22,040 bases of DNA from DASZYF01 sp035545535 (GTDB lineage: Bacteria; Actinomycetota; Actinomycetes; Mycobacteriales; CAJCIY01), in contig DASZYF010000159.1 of the NCBI GenBank assembly GCA_035545535.1, positions 1 to 22,040 on the forward strand, written 5' to 3'. Shown piece after piece: positions 5,923 through 12,365 of this stretch. The position numbers were made by a program, and so were the translations under genes. Every line of letters starts with the position of its first letter. The stretch's first letter is position 1. Under the pieces are notes generated by a model. That model made no database searches. It was not told the DNA's origin and saw nothing but the letters and a program-made list of their open reading frames with translations.

Positions 5923-7829
5923 ACCGCATCGTCGCTCGCACGCGGCGCCGCGCGCAGGCCGCCTGGCGGCGCATCGACGCGATCTGCGTCGAGCGCCCCA
6001 GGGCGCGGCGCTGGCTCGGCGGCGGCTTCCTCGTCGCCGGGCTCATCGTCCTCGTGCTGACGTGGGCCGGCTGGAAGCTGCTGACCGTCCGCAACCAGCT
6101 GCTCACCGCGAAGACGCAGATCTCCGACGCGCGCGCGATGGCGAACGACGGTCACCTCGACGACGCGACCGAGCTGCTCCGCCACCTGCGCTCGCACACG
6201 AGGACCGCGGTGAGCGCGGCGAACGACCCGCTCCTGCGCGGTGCCGCGCACCTGCCGCTGTTCGGGTCCAGCTTCACCGAGATCCGCACCGTCGCCCGGA
6301 CCGTGGATGACCTTGCGGCACAGGCACTTCCGGATGCACTGGCCGCCACTGACGACCTGCACGGGAGCTCGCTGCGACTGCCGGGCGATCAGAAGGGCGT
6401 CAACCTCGACAAGGTGCGCGACGCGGCGACGCGACTGGACCGCGTCGTCGGCAAGGTCGCCGCGAGCACCGCGACGCTGCAGGCGACACCGTCGAGCACG
6501 GCGCTGCCCGGCCTGTCGTCCGCGCGGCACGAGCTGCTCGGCCAGATCGCTGATCTGTCCGACGAGCTGGACCGGCTCGACCGCATCAGCCGCCTCGCGC
6601 CCGCGATGCTCGGTGCCGACGGCCCGCGCACCTACTTCCTCGCGCTCGAGAACTCCGCCGAGTCACGTGGCGCCGGCGGCATCGTCGGCGCGTACGGCAT
6701 CGTGCGCGTCGATCACGGGCGCATCGACATCACCGACAAGGGCGGCGACGCGAAGCTCGTCGACCCGGGCAAGCACGTCGTGCACGTCAGCCCCGAGTAC
6801 GACGACCACGGCTGGGGCGCCTACGACTGCGAGCGCGGCACGAAGGACCCCTGCTACAGCGACATCTGGCGCGACGCGACGTTCTCGCCGCACTTCCCGG
6901 ACGTCGTGTCCGTGCTCGCGCAGCTCTACGCGAACGCGAACCCGGGCCAGCACCTCGACGGCGTTCTCGCGCTCGACCCCGCCGCGGCCGGCGCGATCGT
7001 GAAGGCGACCAAGCCGCTGGTGCTCGGCGACGGCACCACGCTTCAGGGCGACGACGTCGCGCGCTACATGGAGACCGGGATCTACGAGAAGTACCCGGGT
7101 GGTCTCGAGTCCGAGCGCCTCGAGCGGCAGAAGCTGGTGAGCGACCTCGAAGAAGGCGTCATCGACGCGGCGCTCAAGAACGACTCCCCCGGCTCGCTGC
7201 TGTCGGTCCTCGGCAACGCCGCCGGCGCCGGGCACCTGCGCTTCGGCAGCACGCACGCGGACGAGGAGGACGTGCTGTCCGGCCTCGCCATCGGCGGCGC
7301 CATCCCGGACACCGCGGGGCCGTTCCTCGGCGTGGCGTTCCAGAACGGCGCCGGCGACAAGCTCGATGCCTTCCTCAAGTCCGACATCACGTGGAAGGCG
7401 GGCGCGTGCGGGTCGCCGACCCGTGAGGTGACCGCGACCGTGCAGCTCACGAACACCGCGCCCGCGAGCGGCCTGCCGGAGTACGTCAACGGCGGGGCGA
7501 CCGCGACCGGGCGCCTCCCGAACGGCACCTACCTGTTCCGCCACAACGACCCCAACGCGCTGCCGCCGTACCAGGACCGGCTCACCGTCGGCATCTACGG
7601 GAGCGTCGGCGCATCCGTCACGTCGGCGTCGGACTCGATCATCACGCACCCCCTGTACTCCTCGCAGAAGCATCCGTTCGTCCTCGGCTTCACGGTGCTC
7701 CCGCCCGCGGGCGGCACGAGCACCTTCACCGTGACGTGGACCGAGCCGTCCGCCGGGCCGGTGCACCACCCGGTGATCACGCCGCTGCCCATCGACCCCG
7801 TGGTCCACATCGACGTCCCCGCCTGCTAG
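5919..7829 (+). CDS. DUF4012-family membrane-anchored protein
   Basis: The GTG at 5919 gives 636 residues. A basic cytoplasmic N-terminus (1-32) is followed by one membrane segment (about 33-56) and a long extracytoplasmic region. That region begins with a likely helical part rich in DLDRL-type heptads (about 60-215). It then holds the DUF4012 core, with RTYFLALENSAESRGAGGIV (family pattern RTYLvlfqNnaElRatGGf) and many Gly/Asp-rich turns. The C-terminal third is beta-rich. DUF4012 proteins are often encoded with actinobacterial surface-polysaccharide genes, but their activity is unknown to me. Overlap with rsgA by GTGA suggests co-translation with housekeeping genes. In mycobacteria a histidine-pathway phosphatase tends to lie near this position instead. 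A long hairpin follows the stop. Confidence 0.82.
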   Translation: MNRIVARTRRRAQAAWRRIDAICVERPRARRWLGGGFLVAGLIVLVLTWAGWKLLTVRNQLLTAKTQISDARAMANDGHLDDATELLRHLRSHTRTAVSAANDPLLRGAAHLPLFGSSFTEIRTVARTVDDLAAQALPDALAATDDLHGSSLRLPGDQKGVNLDKVRDAATRLDRVVGKVAASTATLQATPSSTALPGLSSARHELLGQIADLSDELDRLDRISRLAPAMLGADGPRTYFLALENSAESRGAGGIVGAYGIVRVDHGRIDITDKGGDAKLVDPGKHVVHVSPEYDDHGWGAYDCERGTKDPCYSDIWRDATFSPHFPDVVSVLAQLYANANPGQHLDGVLALDPAAAGAIVKATKPLVLGDGTTLQGDDVARYMETGIYEKYPGGLESERLERQKLVSDLEEGVIDAALKNDSPGSLLSVLGNAAGAGHLRFGSTHADEEDVLSGLAIGGAIPDTAGPFLGVAFQNGAGDKLDAFLKSDITWKAGACGSPTREVTATVQLTNTAPASGLPEYVNGGATATGRLPNGTYLFRHNDPNALPPYQDRLTVGIYGSVGASVTSASDSIITHPLYSSQKHPFVLGFTVLPPAGGTSTFTVTWTEPSAGPVHHPVITPLPIDPVVHIDVPAC

Positions 7830-7842
7830 CCGCCCGGCCGAG

Positions 7843-7891
7843 ATCGGCCTTGTGGCAGATCGGCGGCGCGTCGTCCTGCCACAACGCCGAT
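7843..7891. terminator. Long inverted repeat, probable bidirectional terminator
   Basis: Arms ATCGGCCTTGTGGCAG (7843-7858) and CTGCCACAACGCCGAT (7876-7891) pair at 15 of 16 positions around a 17-nt loop. It lies between two convergent genes, 14 nt after the DUF4012 stop and 29 nt after the minus-strand hydrolase stop, so it can serve both. There is no T tract, which is common in actinobacteria. It could also be one copy of a dispersed repeat. Confidence 0.65.
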
Positions 7892-7919
7892 GTCGACCGG
7901 TCGCCGGGACGACCTGGGG

Positions 7920-9605
7920 CTACATGGGGCCGGTGGTGCCCTTCGACGCGGTCCGGGTGCGCTGGTCCTCGGGCTTGCGCTGCTCGTCGAGCTCGGCGGC
8001 GATGACGTCGATGACCTGCGGGCGCAGCCACACGCGGCTCATGCCGTGGTCGACGCCCTCCATCTCGAGGATGCGCAGCCGCCCGGTGGCCTGCAGCTCG
8101 GCGATGCGCCGGCCGAGCCGGTCACCGAGGTACTCGAGGCCGTCGTCACCTTCGGCGAACAGCAGCGACGTCACGACGCCGCGGGCCGCGAGCTCGTCGA
8201 GCCACTCACCCGCGGGCGGACGTTCGCCCGCAGCGTCGGCCGCGTCCCACACGCCGTCGGCCGCCTTGTCGCGGATCTCGAGGATCTCCGGCATCCGGCG
8301 CGCCCGGGTGTCGCTCATCAGCGCTTCGATGATGTCGCCCGGCTGCCAGTAGAGCTGCGGGTTCAGCACGAGCAGCCCGTCGATGGGCGCGGTGCGGGCG
8401 GCGGCCATCGCGATCCACGCCCCGGCGCACAACCCGGCGACGACGACGTGGTGCCGGCCCTCGGCGTGCAGGGCGTCGACGACGCTCGTCACGTCCTCGA
8501 TCGTGTGCTGGTCGTAGGGACGGCCGGTCGCGCGGGGGTCGGGCGGGCTGTCGCCCCAGCCGGTGAAGTCGACGCGCAGGACGTCCACATCAGAACGGCC
8601 ACCGCGCAGCGCGAGCGAGCGCGCGTACTCGACCCACGCGCGCGCCGGCCCGGTGTGCGGGTCCGAGCCACTGTTGAAGAAGACGAGCGTCGTGCGCGCA
8701 TCGGCGACCGCGGACGTGAGCACGCCCCGCAGCTCGCGGTCGCCGACCGTCACGAACGTCTCGGTGACCGCGCCCCCGTCCCAGGGGATGGTCGCCGCGG
8801 CCCGGACCTCCTCGTCGGCCGCCGCCGCCGCGCCGCCGTCCACGTGCGCGGCGACCCAGTCGACGATCACCGCGACGGGCTCCGGCGCGACCTCGGCGTC
8901 CTCGGCCGGACGGTCGAGGAAGCGGTCGTGCCCCGGCGCGCTGGTGTGGGTGACGGCCGCACCGGAGGCGGTGAGGGCTTCGATGACGGCGGCCGGCGTC
9001 GCGCGGTCGTCGCGGTCCAGCACGAGCACCTGCGGCGCGGGGGCGGCAGGCTGCCCGTCGGCCAGGTCGATCGTCGCGAGCTCCGCGAGGAACGCTCCCG
9101 GGTACGGCGTGCCCGCGGCGACGACCGTGCCGTCGGGCAGGCCGACCCCGTCGGGAGCCCGCGCGCCCAGCAACCCGATCTCGCGGCCGTAGCGCCGGCC
9201 GGACGCGATGGGCACCCACGCGACCACGGCGTCGGCGCCCACCGCCGCCGCTTCGAGGAGCGCGATCGTCGCCCCCAGCCGCAGCCCGGCCACCACGATG
9301 CGCTCACACCCGCGGGCGCGCAGTGCCGCCACCGCGGGGGCGACCGCCGCCCGCAGCGCGGAGAGCGTCACGTCGGCCGAGCGCCCCGCGGAGTCGCCGG
9401 TGCACGGATGGTCGATGCGCAGGACGGTGCATCCCCGGTCCGCGAGCTCCTCGGCCAGCCGCCGGACGGTTCGATGCGTGGAGGACAGCTCGTAGCCGAA
9501 CGGCGGCAGCACGACGACCCCTGGGCCCCCGGCACGGTCAGGGAACGTCCACGCGGCGGCGATGGGGGCGTCGGGCGGACCGACCCAGCCGCCCCTCGAA
9601 CGCAC
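7920..9605 (-). CDS. Double alpha/beta-hydrolase protein 1 (Arg elbow, then Cys elbow)
   Basis: The 561-residue protein consists of two fused alpha/beta-hydrolase domains. Domain 1 (about 1-255) keeps an Asp/His pair (around Asp198-Asp200, His226), but its nucleophile elbow is GLRLG (107-111), with Arg109 in place of Ser. Domain 2 (about 280-545) has the elbow GLCAG (391-395) with Cys393, acid Asp487/488 and base His520 (GVDHG), so a Cys-Asp-His triad is intact. Similar domains occur in exosortase-associated hydrolases (from memory). Cys at the elbow is also the feature of the aminoacyl-shuttling enzymes CmaE and SyrC. The GTG at 9605 is chosen because TACCGT lies 6 nt upstream; TTG at 9608 preceded by AGAGG is an alternative. 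It is a paralogue of the protein at 10554-12365. Confidence 0.8.
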   Translation of the reverse strand: MRSRGGWVGPPDAPIAAAWTFPDRAGGPGVVVLPPFGYELSSTHRTVRRLAEELADRGCTVLRIDHPCTGDSAGRSADVTLSALRAAVAPAVAALRARGCERIVVAGLRLGATIALLEAAAVGADAVVAWVPIASGRRYGREIGLLGARAPDGVGLPDGTVVAAGTPYPGAFLAELATIDLADGQPAAPAPQVLVLDRDDRATPAAVIEALTASGAAVTHTSAPGHDRFLDRPAEDAEVAPEPVAVIVDWVAAHVDGGAAAAADEEVRAAATIPWDGGAVTETFVTVGDRELRGVLTSAVADARTTLVFFNSGSDPHTGPARAWVEYARSLALRGGRSDVDVLRVDFTGWGDSPPDPRATGRPYDQHTIEDVTSVVDALHAEGRHHVVVAGLCAGAWIAMAAARTAPIDGLLVLNPQLYWQPGDIIEALMSDTRARRMPEILEIRDKAADGVWDAADAAGERPPAGEWLDELAARGVVTSLLFAEGDDGLEYLGDRLGRRIAELQATGRLRILEMEGVDHGMSRVWLRPQVIDVIAAELDEQRKPEDQRTRTASKGTTGPM

Positions 9606-9611
9606 CAACCG

Positions 9612-9617
9612 ACGGTA
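9612..9617 (-). promoter_or_regulatory. -10 box for a leaderless transcript of hydrolase 1
   Basis: TACCGT (TANNNT pattern) on the minus strand ends 6 nt before the GTG at 9605. The same 6-nt spacing is seen before the SRAP and methyltransferase genes. The -35 region is covered by the 18-bp palindrome at 9629-9646. Confidence 0.4.
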
Positions 9618-9628
9618 CCTCTGCGTAA

Positions 9629-9646
9629 CAGTCGGGTACCCGACTG
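9629..9646. promoter_or_regulatory. 18-bp perfect palindrome, likely operator of the divergent hydrolase 1 / methyltransferase pair
   Basis: CAGTCGGGTACCCGACTG is a perfect 18-bp palindrome in the 80-bp spacer between two divergent starts (9605 minus, 9686 plus). Its centre is about 32 nt before the predicted start of hydrolase 1, over the -35 region, and about 48 nt before that of the methyltransferase. The geometry fits a dimeric regulator acting on both genes. A second GGTACC lies at 9614-9619. No regulator gene is adjacent. Confidence 0.6.
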
Positions 9647-9673
9647 GTCCCCCTCGTCCCGACTCCCCGGGGC

Positions 9674-9679
9674 TAGCCT
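9674..9679 (+). promoter_or_regulatory. -10 box for a leaderless transcript of the methyltransferase
   Basis: TAGCCT (TANNNT) lies 6 nt before the GTG at 9686, which makes that GTG a probable leaderless start. If the transcript has a leader instead, GGAG (9681-9684) would favour the in-frame ATG at 9695. Confidence 0.45.
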
Positions 9680-9685
9680 CGGAGC

Positions 9686-10615
9686 GTGCGGCTGATGAAC
9701 CAGCCGGGGGTGGCACCGACAGTGGTCCAGCCGAGCGCGTCGACGCGTGCGGCGGAGTCTCTGAACCGCCAGACCTGGCAACGAGAAGACGTCCTCGCGG
9801 AGTACGCGAGCCTCGAGGGCTGGAGCGACCCCGGCGAGTGGCGGGCGATCCAGCTCCTGGCCCCCGAGCTCCGCAACAAGCGCATCCTCGACATCGGGGT
9901 CGGCTCCGGCCGGACCACGACGTGGCTGCGGCTGCTGACCGACGACTACGTCGGCATCGACTACACGCAGGGCATGGTCGAGCAGGCCGCGGCCCGGCAC
10001 CCGGACGCCGACATCCGGCACGGGGATGCCCGCGACCTGTCCGAGTTCGCCGACGCGAGCTTCGACGCGCTCAACTTCAGCTTCAGCGGCATCGACGCCG
10101 TCGGCCACGACGACCGCGCGAGGGTGCTGTCGGAGATGGCGCGCGTGCTGAAGCCGGGGGGCGTCGCGCTGTACAGCACGTTCAACCGCTCCGGGCCCGA
10201 CTTCGCGCGCACGCCGTTGAAGAAGGGCGAGCTGCCGTGGCAGGTCGGCAGCCTGCAGGGCTCGTGGACACCGCGTCCGGTCCGCCTCGCGAAGACGCTG
10301 CTGCGCACCGCGCGCGACCCGGGCCGTCCGCTGCGCGAGTACAAGACGTGGAAGGCGCTGCACGAGCAGGGCGAGGCGCACGCCACGTGGGGCATGGCTC
10401 CCCTCGGTGCGCACGGCTACGGCCTGCTGATCCACTGGGTCACGCCGGTCGGCGCGCGCGCGGAGGCGGCGGCGGTCGGCCTCGACGTCGAGCTGCTGAT
10501 CGCGGCGGAGGGTCCGACGCTCTACGAGGCGACGACCGGCCTGACCGGAGACGTCAGCTCGGCCCGCTGGTTCCACGTGATCGCGCGGCGGCGCGCCGAG
10601 CCCGCCACTGACTGA
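9686..10615 (+). CDS. Class I SAM-dependent methyltransferase
   Basis: This 309-residue soluble protein has a Rossmann methyltransferase core: motif I ILDIGVGSGRTT (67-78), the acidic end of strand 2 (VGIDYT, 89-94), GDARDL (113-118), the NFSFSGIDAVG loop (130-140) and LKPGG (155-159). The pattern matches Methyltransf_11/25-type small-molecule enzymes. The substrate is not evident. The C-terminal part (about 200-300), with HWVTPVGARAEAA, may cover the substrate site. It is divergent from hydrolase 1 and convergent with hydrolase 2, whose coding end it overlaps by 62 bp. Because it lies between two paralogous hydrolases and shares a promoter region with one of them, it may modify the same product, but this is inference. 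Confidence 0.87.
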   Translation: MRLMNQPGVAPTVVQPSASTRAAESLNRQTWQREDVLAEYASLEGWSDPGEWRAIQLLAPELRNKRILDIGVGSGRTTTWLRLLTDDYVGIDYTQGMVEQAAARHPDADIRHGDARDLSEFADASFDALNFSFSGIDAVGHDDRARVLSEMARVLKPGGVALYSTFNRSGPDFARTPLKKGELPWQVGSLQGSWTPRPVRLAKTLLRTARDPGRPLREYKTWKALHEQGEAHATWGMAPLGAHGYGLLIHWVTPVGARAEAAAVGLDVELLIAAEGPTLYEATTGLTGDVSSARWFHVIARRRAEPATD

Positions 10616-12365
10616 CCAGCACCTCGCGCAGCGGCCGCTGCGCGACGCGGTCCACCGTCCGGGGGTGCTGCGGGCGGGTGCGACCGAGCCGGCCCGTACG
10701 GGCCAGCCGCGCGACGTTCGCGTTGAGCAACCGACGGGCTTCCTCGCGCGCCGCGGCAGCGAGGAGCGCGTGGTCGAGACCTTCGACGACCTCGAGCCGG
10801 AAGTGCCCGCTCTGGCGCATGCGGGCGAGGTCGCTCTTCGCACGGAGCACGTAGGGACGCGCGTCGTGTGGGCCGGCGATGATCAGCGTGTCGGTCTCGT
10901 TGTGCACCAGGTCCCGCACCCCGGATGCGGGTGACGCGACCACGCCCATGCGGTCGGCGACCGCCCACACCCAGCCGGGGATGCGGTCCTCCCACTTCGC
11001 CGCGAGATCGGTCGCGGCCAGCTTCGCGACCCACGGGCGGGGCTTGTGCGTCGCGCGCCGGCGCGGGTCGGCGTCGCCCGCGTCCATCTCGGCGGTCTTC
11101 ACGCCCGGCACCGGCGACAGCGCCATGACGGCGCGGGCACCGACGAGCAGCCCGCCCTCGATGGCGGTGTAGGCGCCCGAGCAGAGGCCGACGAAGACGA
11201 CGTTGCTCGTGCCGTCGCGCGAGACGTCGATGGCGTGCGCGATGTCGACCACGTCGTCGAGCGCTTCGGGTGCGTAGGTCACGTCACGCTGCTGCCCCGG
11301 ACGGGCAGGGCTGTCGCCGAGGCCGGACAGGTCGACGCGCACCGACGGCAGTCCGTAGTCGACGGCCCAGTCGCGGGCGAGCTCGACCCACTGGCGACCG
11401 GGACCGATGTGGTGCTCGCTCGCGGTGTTGAGGAACACGACGGTCGGCACACCGGGCGCCGCCCCTCCGACCGGTTCGGTGCGCACGCCGACCAGGCGCA
11501 GCGGGCCGAGCTCGACGTAGCGCTCGGCGACCTCGCCCCGCCCGTCGGGCGCGGGCACGACGGCCTCACCCTGGCCGACCGTCGCGATCGGGGTGCGGTC
11601 CGACGGCAGCGCCGCGTCGAGCCATGCCACCACGTCCTTCACCGCCTCGGTCGGGATCTGCGCATCGACGCTCGGCACGTCGAGCAGCTGGTCCTGCCCG
11701 ACGGCCGGCAGCACGTCGACGCCCTCGTCACCGAGCGCCTCGTGCAGCGCCTTCGACTCCGGGCGCAGCGGATGCGTGAGCACGAGGATGCGGCGGGCGT
11801 TGGGGCGGCCGAGCTTCTTGAACGTGAGGTCGGCGAGATCCTTCACCGTCGAGTCGGGCCATGAGTAGCCCGGCAGGTCGGCCGCACCGACGCTCGGCGC
11901 CGTGACCTGACCGGCCGCCTGCAGCATCGTCTGCTGGCGCACGAAGGTGCGGCCGCTGTCGCACGTGTCCCAGAGCACGATCGCGTCCGGGCCGACGTCG
12001 GCCGACGCGGCGGCCGCGAGCAGGCCGCCCATGCGCATGCCGACCATCGCGAGCGGCCCGCTCACCGTCGCGCGCAGCAGCGCAGCCGCGTCGCGCGTGC
12101 TGCGCGTCCACGCGGCGACGCGGTCGTGGTCGTCGGTGCGGCCCGCGGAGTCGCCGGTGCCGTCGTAGTCGAACCGCAGCACCGCGAAGCCCGCGTCGGC
12201 GAGGCCGAGCGCGAGCGCCCGGAACGTCGGGTAGGTCGTCACGTGCTCGCGGGCGAGCGGCGGGCAGAGCAGCACCCCTCCGCGGGCCGTGCCGTCGTCG
12301 GGCGTGTTCAGCACGCCGGCCAGCGGCCGCTGCTCGGCGCCGAAGAAGATCCGCCGCTCGGTCAC
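10554..12365 (-). CDS. Double alpha/beta-hydrolase protein 2 (Arg elbow, then Cys elbow)
   Basis: The 603-residue protein is a paralogue of the one at 7920-9605 with the same two-domain layout. In domain 1 (about 1-250) the nucleophile elbow is GMRMG (109-113), with Arg111 instead of Ser; the oxyanion-side FDYDGTGDS motif (65-73) is preserved. In domain 2 (about 285-550) the elbow is GLCSG (393-397) with Cys395, likely acid Asp501 and base His532 (GLDHA). VDLSGLGDS (344-352) echoes the domain 1 motif, which suggests that the two halves arose by duplication. The C-terminal 50 residues are Arg-rich. The GTG start overlaps the GH2 stop in GTGA, so it is the last gene of the six-gene operon. With a carrier-protein ligase upstream, aminoacyl transfer or thioester hydrolysis through Cys395 is the most economical role. 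Confidence 0.8.
   Translation of the reverse strand: MTERRIFFGAEQRPLAGVLNTPDDGTARGGVLLCPPLAREHVTTYPTFRALALGLADAGFAVLRFDYDGTGDSAGRTDDHDRVAAWTRSTRDAAALLRATVSGPLAMVGMRMGGLLAAAASADVGPDAIVLWDTCDSGRTFVRQQTMLQAAGQVTAPSVGAADLPGYSWPDSTVKDLADLTFKKLGRPNARRILVLTHPLRPESKALHEALGDEGVDVLPAVGQDQLLDVPSVDAQIPTEAVKDVVAWLDAALPSDRTPIATVGQGEAVVPAPDGRGEVAERYVELGPLRLVGVRTEPVGGAAPGVPTVVFLNTASEHHIGPGRQWVELARDWAVDYGLPSVRVDLSGLGDSPARPGQQRDVTYAPEALDDVVDIAHAIDVSRDGTSNVVFVGLCSGAYTAIEGGLLVGARAVMALSPVPGVKTAEMDAGDADPRRRATHKPRPWVAKLAATDLAAKWEDRIPGWVWAVADRMGVVASPASGVRDLVHNETDTLIIAGPHDARPYVLRAKSDLARMRQSGHFRLEVVEGLDHALLAAAAREEARRLLNANVARLARTGRLGRTRPQHPRTVDRVAQRPLREVLVSQWRARRAAARSRGTSGPS

Noticed and set aside
7890..9695. 601-codon plus-strand open frame opposite double hydrolase 1
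   Set aside because: The minus frame has both hydrolase elbows and triad residues. The plus frame is Arg/Gly/Asp-rich and begins in the terminator hairpin.
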